64,000 nucleotides of DNA from Candidatus Sodalis pierantonius str. SOPE (GCF_000517405.1 NZ_CP006568.1:1674001-1738000), one strand, 5' to 3'; positions 8,975-18,072 are shown, numbered from the stretch's first letter. Program-made: numbers and translations. The notes: a model not told the origin generated them from the sequence alone.

Positions 8975-10197
8975 TCAAAAATTCATATTTAGTTTCCCAT
9001 AGTGGAACATTACGCCCATCTTGAAACGTTCTTTGTTCCTGAGGCCCCGTGACTTGATCCTGAGCAGCCGTATTTTGCTGTTCAGGGACTCCGCATTCCC
9101 ATTTGATACCCGGTTTTTCATTGCATTCAGAATGCCGTAAAGGCGTTTTGCCACCATGCGGGCAATGCTGGCCATGAGCGGTATGCCGGTGTCTTTAGCC
9201 ATCGCTATTCATTCCTGCCACAGCTTACGGCTATGATTGTCATAGCGGCGGTGCCACAGATCGCGAGCAAGCTCTTTCATTACCCAGCACTGGCTCGTTT
9301 GGGGTAACATCAGCCGGGCAACTTCTAACCTCTCTGCCCGGCACCCGAGGCGATTTTGCTTGCTGTAAAACCATAGATAGCGTGAGCGGTGGGCGTCTTT
9401 CCTGTCTGACGACGGGATCTGTTTCATCTCAGCCTGACGGGTTTTATCAACGACGGCGCACAACATTTTTGCCACATGGAAGTGATCGAAAGCGATTTTA
9501 TCGACGGCATTGGGGAGATGGATGCGGGCTGCACTGATATAGGCCATGTTCATGTCCATAGACAGCGTTTTTATCTCATCAAGCTGGTGATCTCTCAGCC
9601 TGCGCAGATAACTGGCAAGGCTTTCTACACCACGGTCGTCGATCAGTTGCAAAGCGCGTCCCTGCCTGTCAGAGATAACGGTGACGTACTGGTGTCCTTT
9701 TTTGAACCCGACTTCATCCACGCAGAGGTGACGGGCGGATAAGGGTTGTTTTATCCGGGCCAAGCCTCGTTTGACTGCGCGCATCATGATGCCGTCAACG
9801 GCATTCCAACTGAGTTTGAACTGCTTTCTGACAGCATCCACGGTGCTGACTTTCAGCCATGAAAGAACAAAGGGTTAGAACAACAAGGTGTAGCGGCTGC
9901 CTGACCCTGCCCAGGGAACAGGCAGTATCTGGCAACCGTGCTCGGGGCAGTCAACACGCGGGGGACATCAGCCTCAACCAGCGTGGTGAACTGACAGGTA
10001 TCGAGGTGACGCCATTTACGACGCCGGTGATCATGTATGGAGCAGGATTTACCGCAGGTTGGGCAGGCCAGTTGTGTGTGCTCGGCAATGCCGACAATTA
10101 CCGTCACTGATCCAGATTTTTCATCAAGAGAAAGGGATTGTACCTGCCACGGTGCGAACAGGTTAAGGATATCGGCATAGAGGGACTTTTCGTCCAT
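8975..10197 (-). pseudogene. ISL3-family transposase, multiply disrupted
   Basis: The transposase starts at ATG 10197 (MDEKSLYADILNLFAPWQV) with the ISL3 N-terminal zinc-binding motif CPTCGKSC…HDHRRRKWRHLD. A frameshift near 9955-9960 takes VPRV out of frame with its continuation. In the next frame TAA at 9875-9877 replaces a codon in LLF-x-FVLSWLKV, and TGA at 9209-9211 stands in WQE-x-IAMAKDTGIPL where a Trp is expected. Past the last stop the same frame continues to the natural C-terminus at 8975 (RFKMGVMFHYGKL). The central DDE domain (FKKGHQYVTVISDRQGRALQ, IAFDHFHVAK) is otherwise well preserved. Confidence 0.93.
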
Positions 10198-10263
10198 GGC
10201 AGACTCCTCAAAAATCAAGACTGCCATCATAATGCCCTTAGCCACCACAACAGAGGAAGACCC

Positions 10264-10296
10264 GTTTTTATACAGTAACACAGGGGCAGACATCCA
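10264..10296 (+). promoter_or_regulatory. Right half of the sulA LexA box and sulA ribosome site
   Basis: GTTTTTAT (10264-10271) is the right copy of the ISL3 target duplication, followed by ACAGTA (10272-10277), the right half of the SOS box. CACAGGGGC precedes the sulA ATG as in E. coli. No -35/-10 promoter is left on this side of the element. Confidence 0.85.
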
Positions 10297-10827
10297 ATGC
10301 AAACTCATCCTTATGCCACACCCGTAACCGGCGCACGCCGCCGCCGCGACGCCCAGCCTGAGGGCGTGAACGCGCCTTTGGCGCAGGGAGGGATCAGCGA
10401 AGTGGTTTATATTGAAGATCAGCCGGTGGTCGGACATATTCTGCTGCCGCTGCCGCTGCCGCTGCCGCTGCCGCTGCTGCGCCAGCTGGGTTTGCAATCC
10501 CGGCGGCTGCTGTGGCTGACATCGTCACGGCGGCTGAGCCGTCCCTGGCTGGCCCAGTCGGGCCTGCCGCTGCAAAAGGTGGTGCAGCTGCGTCAGCCGT
10601 CAGCGTTCGATACCGTTGCGGCAATGGAAAAAGCCTTGCTCACCGGCAATTTCAGCGTCATTCTGAGGTGATTTCCCGCTGAGCTGTCGGAAACGGACAA
10701 GCGTCGTTTGCAGAATGCCGCCCAGCAAGGCGGAACTTTCGGTTTCATCATGTATCCGCAAAGCGGCTCGAATCGTCATTCTGGACAGTTTTCAGGGTTA
10801 AAAATTCACTCAACTTTGTATCATTAA
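10297..10827 (+). pseudogene. sulA: SOS cell-division inhibitor SulA, one TGA nonsense codon
   Basis: SulA binds FtsZ and blocks division during the SOS response. The frame from ATG 10297 gives 176 codons (E. coli 169) with recognisable segments ISEVVYIEDQPVV, LLRQLGLQSR, LWLTSSRRLSR, SGLPLQKVVQL, FGFIMYPQSGS and the C-terminal FSGLKIHSTLYH to TAA at 10825-10827. TGA at 10669-10671 falls where E. coli has Trp in VVIGWLADDL. No frameshift is present. A run of five CTGCCG hexamers lengthens the N-terminal third. The gene is also cut off from its promoter by the ISL3 element. Confidence 0.93.
10444..10473 (+). repeat. Five tandem CTGCCG hexamers in sulA
   Basis: Five exact copies of CTGCCG encode Leu-Pro repeats where E. 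coli SulA has a simple Leu-rich stretch. Hexamers keep the frame, so unit number can vary without a shift. Likely slippage expansion. Confidence 0.95.
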
Positions 10828-11179
10828 GTAAAATTAGGATTATTCTCAGGTCGACGGCCCGTCGACCAGAATGATCGCCTCCCAAACGGGGGAAATCCAG
10901 TGGATATGCGGCTTCGCGACCGTTTTCTTTCCTCACCGCAGCGTTTTTTTTGGCCCTTTTTTCCCTTCGTCGCTGCCCTGAAACGCTGTTTTTTATTAGC
11001 GGCTTACTACATCTTTCTTGTAAGTTTCCTACTTCGTTGTAGACTTTAATTCGCCGGGGTTGCTCTATAACGCTATTTTAATGGCGATGCACAGAGTCTG
11101 AGCACGAACGCCGGCAATGGATTTCTAAAATTAGCTTTAAAAGCTCATTTCCTATTTGGATGATAACGAGGCGCAAACG
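10828..11179 (+). promoter_or_regulatory. sulA-ompA intergenic region and ompA leader
   Basis: There is no coding gene in these 352 bases. It occupies the place of the long ompA promoter and 5' leader of enteric bacteria and ends in GAGGCGCAAACG just before the ompA ATG. I did not pin down -35/-10 elements with confidence. Confidence 0.5.
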
Positions 11180-11190
11180 ATGAAAAAGAC

Positions 11191-12244
11191 GGCTTTGTTG
11201 AATAAATCGAACTTTTAGGTGACTGGCGGCTCTGATCACTACATTCGTTTCAAAATCAGGTCCCCATGGCAAAGCAAAAGTTTAAAATCACCAACTGGCC
11301 CGCATACAACAATGCGCTCAGGCAGCGGGGGGACATGACAGTATGGCTTGATGAGTCAGCCATTGCTGCATGGACTGAGAGTACACCACCTGAACATCGT
11401 GGCCGGCCGCTTCACTACACCGATATGGCCATTACCACGGTTCTGATGATAAAGCGCGTGTTTAACCTTTCGCTCCGGGCGTTACAGGGTTTCGTTGACG
11501 CGATTTTAAACTGATGGGGCTGTCGCTGCGCTGCCCAGATTACTCTCTGGTCAGCCGGCGAGCAAAAACCGTCGACATCAGCATAAAAACGCCAACCCGC
11601 GGCGAAATCTCACACCTGGTCATCGATGGCACCGGCCTGAAAATCTTCGGCGAAGGCGAATGGAAAGTCAGGCAGCATGGGGCTGAGAGGCGCAGAGTAT
11701 GGCGCAAGCTTCATCTGGCAGTAGATAGCGCGACACATGAAATTATCTGTGCCGATTTATCGCTAAGCGGTACGACAGATGCGCAGGCGCTGCCCGGGCT
11801 GATTAACCAAACCCACCGGAAAATCAGGGAAGCGTCGGCTGACAGTGCTTACGATACGCGTTACTGTCATGATGCTCTGCTGAGGAAAAAAATAAAGCCG
11901 CTTATCCCACCGCGAAGTGGTGCGCAATATTGGCCAGCTCGATACCATGAGCGTAACCATGCGGTGGCAAATCAGCATCTGAGCGGCAATAACGATACCT
12001 GGAAAAAGAAAGTAGGTTATCACCGGCGTTCACTGGCTGAAACGGCCATGTTCCGGTTTAAAACACTTCTGGGTGGTCATCTGAGTCTGCATGACTATGA
12101 CGCGCAGGTAGGTGAGGCTATGGCAATGGTCAAAGCGCTTAACCGGATCACGTTGTTAGGAATGCCAAACAGCGTCCGCATCATGTAACAATCGCCCTGA
12201 TAGGGAGGAAGTCGTCACAAATTTCGGATTTATTCAACAAAGCG
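11191..12244 (+). mobile_element. IS903-group (IS5 family) element in the ompA signal sequence, 9-bp duplication
   Basis: The ends are the 18-bp IS903 inverted repeats (GGCTTTGTTGAATAAATC at the left and its complement at the right, with one terminal mismatch). GAAAAAGAC is present at 11182-11190 and 12245-12253, the 9-bp duplication expected for IS903. At 1054 bp it is one base shorter than the two full-length copies at 50038 and 62359, owing to a deleted T in the transposase gene. Confidence 0.97.
11266..12188 (+). pseudogene. IS903 transposase, frameshifted copy
   Basis: IS5/IS903-type DDE transposase, normally 307 residues (MAKQKFKITNWPAYNN…). This copy has GCGATTTTAAACTG where the intact copies have five T (GATTTTTAAACTG), a one-base deletion near 11507-11510. 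The protein ends after FVDAILN and the remainder (MGLSLRCPDYSLVSRRAK… to NSVRIM) is in another frame. The catalytic region (VIDGTGLKIFGEGEW, ASADSAYDTRY, YHRRSLAETAMFRFK) is otherwise preserved. This copy is inactive unless frameshifting occurs. Confidence 0.95.
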
Positions 12245-13326
12245 GAAAAAGACAGCTATCGCACTTGCAGTGGCACTGGCAGGTTTCGCAACCGTAGCGC
12301 AAGCCGCTCCGAAAGACGACACCTGGTACACTGGCGGCAAACTGGGCTGGTCCCAGTACCACGACACCGGTTTCTACGGTAACGGTTTCGACAACCGCAT
12401 CGGCAACGGTCCTACCCGTGATGACCAGTTAGGCGCGGGTGCTTTCGTCGGCTACCAGGCGAACCAGTACCTTGGTTTCGAGCTGGGCTACGACTGGCTG
12501 GGCCGTATGGCGTACAAAGGCAGCGTGAACAACGGCTCGTTCAAAGCGCAGGGTATTTCCCTGGCCGCCAAGCTGAGCTACCCGCTGACCGACGACCTGG
12601 ACATCTACACCCGTCTGGGCGGCATGGTATGGCATGCTGATTCCAAAGGTGCTTACGACAACGGCAATGCAGGCCCGCGTAAGCGACCACGACACCGGCG
12701 TTTCCCCGCTGGCCGCTGTGGATCTGGAATATGCCTGGACCAAAAACTGGGCTACCCGTCTGGACTACCAGTGAGTTAACAACATCGGTGATACCGGTAC
12801 CGTCGGTATCCGTCCTGATAACTCCATAGCTGAGCGTTGGCGTGTCCTACCGCTTTGGCCAGGATGAAGTGGCTGCCCCGGCTTCGGCTCCGGTTGTTCA
12901 GACCAAGCGCTTCACCCTGAAGTCTGACGTGCTGTTCAACTTCGACAAAGCCACGCTGAAACCGGAAGGTCAGCAAGCGCTGGATCAGCTGTACTCCCAG
13001 CTGAGCTCGATGGATCCGAAAGACGGCTCCGTTATCGTTCTGGGCTACACCGACCGTATCGGTTCCGACGCCTACAACCAGAAACTGTCTCAGGCGCGCG
13101 CACAGAGCGTCGTAAGCTACCTGGTTTCCAAAGGTATCCCTTCCGACAAGATTTCCGCACGCGGTATGGGTAAATCCAACCCGGTTACTGGCAACACCTG
13201 TAACAGCGTGAAAGGCCGCGCCGCAGTCATCAGCTGCCTGGCCCCTGATCGTCGCGTAGAGATCGAAGTGAAAGGCATCAAAGACGTGGTAACTCAGCCG
13301 CAGGCTTAAGTTATCATATCGTGATA

Positions 13327-13349
13327 AACCCCGGCGCGGCCGGGTTTTT
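13327..13349 (+). terminator. Intrinsic terminator after ompA
   Basis: A GC-rich hairpin (CCCGG…CCGGG, short loop) is followed by TTTTT 18 bases after the ompA stop. It fits the usual ompA terminator. Confidence 0.75.
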
Positions 13350-13365
13350 ACCCCTTGATATTACT

Positions 13366-13415
13366 AGGCGTTAAGCATATTTTCAATGACTTAAGCCCTC
13401 TTTGGGGTCTAGTGA
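13366..13415. other. Prophage-end-like sequence next to integrase fragment
   Basis: The stretch GTTAAGCATATTTTCAATGAC, and the text after it up to the integrase stop, is closely similar to the sequence beside the second integrase (35668-35716: ATTAAGCCTACTTTCAATGAC…). Similarity stops just outside, against ompA here and asnS there. It may hold the attachment core of related prophages, but no second att copy is visible. Confidence 0.4.
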
Positions 13416-13981
13416 TTAACCATCAGAACCCATATGTGTGGATGGAATGTGGATGTTCCCCCTCAGCGGATTCAGCGCTATGGCATCTTGCAAATAGTCT
13501 GGAGCAAGATGTGCATAGGTCATGGTCTGCTGAATATTTGCATGGCCCATTATCTTCTGTAGCGTCAAAAGATTACCTCCGTTAATCATGAAATGCGCAG
13601 CAAATGTATGGCGGAGTACGTGAGCAGCTTGACCTTTGGGCAAGTCAGGTTTGACTTCTCGCAACATTTTTCTGTACTCACTATAATTCACGTTGCACAA
13701 TGTTCCTGATGCTTTCATTTTTACCGCTTTTATCACTTCATCAGAAAGGGGAACAGTGCGAACCTTACCGTTTTTGGTTTCCGTAAAAGTTGCCCTGTTG
13801 TGCTGGATGCGCTCAGCCTTCAGGCTTGTAGCCTCTCCCCATCTCGCACCTGTACTAAGGCATAAAATAGTGATCCGCTGTGCATCACCTTCCGTAGCTT
13901 CTAACAAGCGGGCTATCTCCTCGCTCGTAAGATAGGTCATCTCGGGTGTTTTTTCTTTAAGCGCTGAAAGTGCCCGTATTG
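13416..13981 (-). pseudogene. P2-like phage integrase, C-terminal part only
   Basis: This is the catalytic half of a tyrosine recombinase. Visible features are the first active-site Arg in STGARWGEA, the conserved Lys region ETKNGKVRTVPLS, the HVLRHTFAAHFM box, the later His in IMGHANIQQTMTYAH with the nucleophile Tyr, and a C-terminus LNPLRGNIHIPSTH. It is strongly similar to residues after about 165 of the second integrase (35717-36718). The N-terminal half is missing because the IS256 element begins at 13982. It is a remnant of a P2/186-type prophage inserted between ompA and matP, which are adjacent in E. coli. Confidence 0.9.
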
Positions 13982-15296
13982 GAGCCTGTTTAGAAATTTG
14001 TGTATTTGCTTGATTTTGATATGTTCAATCCAACATCAAAAACAGGTTAATTTATGGACGAAAAACAGTTGCAGGCTCTGGCTAACGAACTGGCCAAAAA
14101 TCTCAAAACCCCTGAAGATCTCAGTCACTTCGATCGGCTGCTGAAAAAAATCAGCGTCAAAGCAGCTCTCAATGCCGAAATGACCCATCACCTCGGCTAC
14201 GATAAAAATCAGCCTAAACCGGGGACCAACGCCCGCAACGGCTATTCCACAAAAACCATTACCACTGGCTATGGCCCGCTGGCGCTGCGTACTCCACGCG
14301 ATCGTGACGGTTCCTTTGAACCGCAACTGGTGAAGAAGAACCAGCCCCGGATTACCGGGATGGATAACCAGATTTTATCGTTGTACGCCAAAGGGATGAC
14401 CACCCGCGAGATCGCCGCCGCGTTCAAAGAGCTGTATGACGCCGATGTCTCGCCGGCGCTGGTCTCAAAGGTCACCGATGCGGTCATGGAGCAGGTTGTC
14501 GAATGGCAAAACCGGCCTCTGGATGCAGTCTATCCCATTGTTTATCTTGACTGTATCGTTCTAAAAGTCCGGCAGGACAGCCGCATCATCAACAAATCTG
14601 TGTTCCTGGCGCTGGGCATCAACATCGAAGGCCAGAAAGAGTTGCTAGGTATGTGGCTGGCCGAAAATGAAGGCGCAAAGTTCTGGCTGAACGTGCTGAC
14701 AGAGCTGAAAAACCGCGGCCTGAACGATATCCTTATCGCCTGCGTAGACGGACTGAAAGGTTTCCCTGACGCTATTAACGCGGTGTATCCGGAGGCGCGG
14801 CTCCAGCTGTGTATCGTGCATATGGTGCGCAACAGCCTGCTGTTCGTCTCCTGGAAGAACTACAAGGCCGTCACCCGCGACCTGAAAGCTATTCTTCAGG
14901 CCCCTACGGAAGAAGCCGGCTTGCAGGCGCTGGAAGCGTTCTCCAGTGCCTGGGACATCCGCTACCCGCAAATAAGTCGAAGCTGGCAGGCAAACTGGGC
15001 CAATCTGGCCACGTTCTTTGCCTACCCAACGGACATCCGCAAGGTGATCTACACGACCAACGCCATCGAGTCGTTAAACAGCGTGATCCGGCATGCCATC
15101 AAAAAGCGCAAGGTGTTCCCGACCGACGACGCAGTGAAAAAGGTGGTGTGGCTGGCGATACAGGCGGCCTCACAGAAATGGACAATGCCTTTGAGGGACT
15201 GGCGCATGGCAATGAGCCGCTTTATTATCGAGTTCGGTGACCGCCTGGACGGTCACTTCTGAGAAAAGGCATTTACACAGAATCGTGTACAGGGTC
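13982..15296 (+). mobile_element. IS256-family element, complete copy
   Basis: The left end GAGCCTGTTTAGAAATTTG and the right end (complement reading GACCCTGTACACGATTCTG) are imperfect inverted repeats sharing CCTGT and TGTGTA blocks. The 1315-bp length matches the copy at 51540-52854. The flanks (…CCGTATTG and GTTGTCTA…) do not match, so no 8-9 bp duplication is visible, suggesting recombination with another copy after insertion. Confidence 0.95.
14054..15262 (+). CDS. IS256-family transposase, intact
   Basis: 402-residue Mutator-type DDE transposase. Visible family features are MTHHLGYDKNQPKPGTNARNGYSTK, the IS256 catalytic Asp in VYLDCIVLKV, DGLKGFPDAINAVYP (second Asp), the CxxH motif LCIVHMVRNS, and TTNAIESLNSVIRHAIKKRKVFP (catalytic Glu). 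ATG 14054 lies inside the element after AACAGGTTAATTT. It is the only uninterrupted full-length copy among the four IS256 elements in the window and the best candidate to mobilise the others. Confidence 0.96.
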   Translation: MDEKQLQALANELAKNLKTPEDLSHFDRLLKKISVKAALNAEMTHHLGYDKNQPKPGTNARNGYSTKTITTGYGPLALRTPRDRDGSFEPQLVKKNQPRITGMDNQILSLYAKGMTTREIAAAFKELYDADVSPALVSKVTDAVMEQVVEWQNRPLDAVYPIVYLDCIVLKVRQDSRIINKSVFLALGINIEGQKELLGMWLAENEGAKFWLNVLTELKNRGLNDILIACVDGLKGFPDAINAVYPEARLQLCIVHMVRNSLLFVSWKNYKAVTRDLKAILQAPTEEAGLQALEAFSSAWDIRYPQISRSWQANWANLATFFAYPTDIRKVIYTTNAIESLNSVIRHAIKKRKVFPTDDAVKKVVWLAIQAASQKWTMPLRDWRMAMSRFIIEFGDRLDGHF

Positions 15297-15591
15297 GTTG
15301 TCTATAATCCCATTATTTCGCCGTCATCGTTTCCGCATTATTTCGGCCAAGCTACATCCATTGCGCATTCCAATTAATGATGTCGGACTATGTTGCCCGT
15401 CCATGGCGCTATCTCACCGTGATAGTCGCCTCTTCCATGAATAGGGCCGCACGGTGCCAATGTGGCCACAAAGTGCCGATGATGGCGCGGCAGTTAATTG
15501 CCCCCGCCCTTTTCTCGCAAACGCAGGGCTGGCAAACAGGGGGTGTCCTTTGCGGCTGGTGACAGGCGTAGGGCATCACCCTTTGCGGCCA
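15297..15591. other. Gene-free stretch between IS256 and matP
   Basis: I see no supported gene in these 295 bases. It is probably a leftover of the prophage or chromosomal spacer. Short open frames here lack ribosome sites and family resemblance. Confidence 0.5.
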
Positions 15592-16050
15592 TCAGTTGGT
15601 TTTTTCGCCGAGGATAGCCTTCAGGTCGCTGCGCAACGACGACAGGGTTTTGTCGACTTTTTCCTTACGTTCCGCATCTTCTAGCAGGTTGATAATGGTC
15701 TCTGACAGGGTGTTCCCGCGTCGCTGGGCCAGCGCGGCCAAGCGTTGCCAAACCAGGTATTCCAAATCGATGGATTTCTTGCGCGTATGTTGATGTTCAG
15801 CGTTAAAGTGCCGCTTACGCCGCGCCCGAATGGTTTGCTTCATGCGGTTTTCCAGCACGGGATGCATTGACTCGCGAATCCATTTCAGAATTTTTTCCGG
15901 CTGGTGCTGATAACTGATAAGCTCCTGAACAGATTCCGCCGCCGCGCTGTTCTCTTCGTGACGGGAGATGCGCTCCCCTTCACGGTGTTTTTTAATCAGG
16001 TATTTCCACTTCCAACCGGTTTCCAAATTTTCAAGCTACTGGTATTTCAT
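15592..16050 (-). pseudogene. matP: Ter macrodomain organiser MatP with TAG at codon 5
   Basis: MatP binds matS sites and condenses the terminus region of the chromosome. From ATG 16050 the frame reads MKYQ, then TAG at 16038-16036, then LENLETGWKWKYLIKKHREGE. E. coli has MKYQQLENLE, so Gln (CAG) became TAG. The remaining 147 codons are intact, with NRMKQTIRARRKRHFNAEHQHTRKKSIDLEYLVWQRLA (ribbon-helix-helix DNA-binding part) and a coiled-coil C-terminus. A restart at TTG 16026 would lose only eight residues but has no clear ribosome site. I call it a probable pseudogene, with partial function possible. Confidence 0.8.
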
Positions 16051-16255
16051 AGGAGCGCACCTGTGACCGTGTAACCTGTGCCTGATGATAGCATTGTTGG
16101 TTGTTAATTCACTAATATTTGTCCGTACCGATCATTTGACGCCCGCACCGGGGCATTCAGGCAATGATGCGTCAGGGAGCAAAACAGGCCGAGACGAAGC
16201 AATGTCTCTTCTTGTATAATCAGCGTTTCCCTGAACAGCGACGTTATTTATCATT

Positions 16256-18007
16256 TTGACCAATAAAAAATTAGAATGGAAATATTTACTGCCCGATCTG
16301 GCCGGTTTCGCGGCGGTATTTGACCAACCCTGCCCGCCTCTGTCCGCCCCTTTGGCAACGCTTCAGGCCCGTCTCACGGACGGGTTGACGCAATTTTGCC
16401 ATTCACGCTCGCCCAGCCGTTTTATGCTGCTGACGGCGCAGGAGGAGGAGGAATATTTTCAGCTAATTGCCGAGACGGTGAAACAGATCCTGCCAGCGTC
16501 GGGTCACCCCGTCGGCAGCCGCTATGTCGTGACTGGTATGGGCGTAAGCGAACAGCCGGCGACCAAGGTGGATGATAACTTCGCCGCGCGCGACGCCTGC
16601 GTCTGGCAGTCCTGGGTGGAGTATGAGCCGCTGTTTGGCGCGCTGCGCTGCTATCGGGATGTAATCGATCTACAGCCGGGCCTAGTGCACCACGCCAACG
16701 GCGGTGTCCTTATCGTCGGCGTACGCGCGCTGGTGAGCCAGCCTTTGCTCTGGCTGCGGCTCAAGCAGATGATTTTACAGCAGCGCTTTGATTGGCTGCC
16801 GGCGGACGACCGCCGGCCATTGCCGGTGTCCGTACCGTCAATGCCGCTGAACTTGCGGCTTATTGTGGTCGGCGATCGCGAAGGATTGGCCGACCTTAAC
16901 GATTTGGAGCCCGAGCTTACCCGTTTGGCGCTGTATGGCGAATTTGAGTCCGAATTGCGCATTGCCGGCGCGGAGGAGATGAGCCAGTGGTGCGCCTGGG
17001 TAAACACGCTCGCGCAGCGCCAGGGATTACCGCTGCTGAGCGCCGATGCCTGGCCGGTGCTGGTGCGGCAGTCGGTCCGCTACAGCGGCGATCAGTGCCA
17101 ACTGCCTTTATGTCCGCAATGGCTTATCCGCCGGTTAAAAGAGGCGGCGCTGTACGGCTCGCAGCAGGCGCTGACCGCCGCGGCGTTTACCGACAGTGAG
17201 CGCACCCGTGTCTGGCGCGAAAGTTATCTCAGCGAGCGTATGCAAGACGAGATCGCCGAAGGCCAGGTTATGGTGGAAACCGAGGGACAGGTGGTCGGCC
17301 AGGTCAATGCCCTTTCGGTGCTGGATTTTCCGGGCCACCCGCTGCCGTTCGGCGAGCCGTCGCGCATTAGCTGCGTGGTTCATTTGGGCGATGGCGAAAT
17401 TAACGACGTGGAGCGTAAGGCGGAACTGGGCGGCAATCTTCACGCTAAGGGCATGATGATTATGCAGGCGTTTTTGATGTCGGCGCTGGAACTCGACCAA
17501 CAGCTGCCCTTCTCCGCCTCGCTGGTCTTCGAGCAGTCCTATGGCGAGGTCGACGGAGATAGCGCCTCGCTGGCGGAAGGGGTGGCGCTAATTAGCGCCC
17601 TGGCGGATAGACCCATCAATCAGCAAATCGCCGTTACCGGCTCGGTGGATCAATTCGGCCACGTACAGCCCATCGGCGGCGTCAATGAGAAAATAGAAGG
17701 CTTCTTTGCCCTGTGCCGGTCGCGCGAGCTGACCGGCGCTCAAGGGGTAATTATTCCTACCGCCAATGTGCGCTACCTTTGCCTCAATGACGATGTCATC
17801 GATGCGGTGCGCGAGGGGCAATTTTCCCTTTGGGCGGTGGATACTATCGATGAAGCGTTGGAAATCCTGACCGCGATGCCGTTTGACCACGACAAGGGTC
17901 CAAGTCTTCTTGCGTCGATACGCGAACGTATCGCCAATGTTAATCTGCACGAACGGCAACGTTTGCCCTGGGGCTTCCGCTGGCTAAACTGGTTTAACCA
18001 GAGCTAA
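16256..18007 (+). CDS. lonH: Lon-like protease LonH (YcbZ)
   Basis: A 583-residue LonB-type protein (E. coli YcbZ is 586) with a degenerate ATPase-like N-terminal part and a C-terminal Lon protease domain. The catalytic Ser lies in DGDSASLAE near residue 436 and the Lys in NEKIEGFF near 478, the Ser-Lys dyad. TTG at 16256 is the start giving the family N-terminus (LTNKKLEWKYLLPDL). Other matches are LQPGLVHHANGGVLI, PLPVSVPSMPLNLRLIVVGDREGLAD, GEPSRISCVVHLGDGE and GFRWLNWFNQS. It is divergent from matP and followed 66 bases later by fabA, as in E. coli. Substrates are poorly known. Confidence 0.93.
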   Translation: MTNKKLEWKYLLPDLAGFAAVFDQPCPPLSAPLATLQARLTDGLTQFCHSRSPSRFMLLTAQEEEEYFQLIAETVKQILPASGHPVGSRYVVTGMGVSEQPATKVDDNFAARDACVWQSWVEYEPLFGALRCYRDVIDLQPGLVHHANGGVLIVGVRALVSQPLLWLRLKQMILQQRFDWLPADDRRPLPVSVPSMPLNLRLIVVGDREGLADLNDLEPELTRLALYGEFESELRIAGAEEMSQWCAWVNTLAQRQGLPLLSADAWPVLVRQSVRYSGDQCQLPLCPQWLIRRLKEAALYGSQQALTAAAFTDSERTRVWRESYLSERMQDEIAEGQVMVETEGQVVGQVNALSVLDFPGHPLPFGEPSRISCVVHLGDGEINDVERKAELGGNLHAKGMMIMQAFLMSALELDQQLPFSASLVFEQSYGEVDGDSASLAEGVALISALADRPINQQIAVTGSVDQFGHVQPIGGVNEKIEGFFALCRSRELTGAQGVIIPTANVRYLCLNDDVIDAVREGQFSLWAVDTIDEALEILTAMPFDHDKGPSLLASIRERIANVNLHERQRLPWGFRWLNWFNQS

Positions 18008-18072
18008 GGGAATTGTCAGCAGCCTGCATGTCGGGTAATGTGCGAGACTCAATAATTAGGGTTTAGAGAAAT

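Larger units (their letters stand above)
8550..10263. mobile_element. ISL3-family element inserted in the sulA SOS box, 8-bp target duplication
   Basis: Both ends carry near-perfect inverted repeats: GGGTCTTCC(C/T)CTGTTGT at 8550 onward and its complement ending at 10263. The sequence GTTTTTAT flanks both sides (8542-8549 and 10264-10271), an 8-bp target duplication typical of ISL3. The 1714-bp element holds a broken transposase on the minus strand and, unusually, an AT-rich small ORF on the plus strand (8675-8965) between the left repeat and the transposase 3' end. Joining the flanks gives TACTGT-GTTTTTAT-ACAGTA, a full LexA operator. Confidence 0.95.
11180..13309 (+). pseudogene. ompA: Outer membrane protein OmpA, split by IS903 and frameshifted
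   Basis: OmpA is the major eight-stranded beta-barrel with a C-terminal peptidoglycan-binding domain. Only the first codons (ATG 11180 onward) precede the IS903 insertion; the frame resumes at 12245 with the rest of the signal peptide (KKTAIALAVALAGFATVAQA) and barrel (DDTWYTGGKLGWSQY). There is a frameshift near 12680, TGA at 12772-12774 where QWVNNIGD is expected (Trp), and an extra A near 12826. The OmpA-like domain (FTLKSDVLFNFDKATLKPEG, DRRVEIEVKG) reads cleanly to TAA 13307-13309. Four independent lesions make it a certain pseudogene. In Sodalis glossinidius OmpA is known to matter for host tolerance. Confidence 0.96.

Noticed and set aside
10394..10624. Minus-strand Ala/Gly-rich frame across sulA
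   Set aside because: It is the complement of the CTGCCG repeats and SulA coding frame, with biased composition and no ribosome site.
10777..10787. ATTCTGGACA in sulA as another copy of the ATTCTGGACT motif
   Set aside because: It has one mismatch, lies in coding sequence that encodes the conserved SulA tail, and has no neighbouring copies.
14809..15240. Long alternative frame inside IS256 transposase
   Set aside because: It lies in another frame of the transposase gene and recurs only because the IS copies are identical.
16061..16075. matS-like sequence GTGACCGTGTAAC near the matP start
   Set aside because: It differs from the consensus GTGACRNYGTCAC at two positions including a conserved C, and a single imperfect match in 64 kb is expected by chance.
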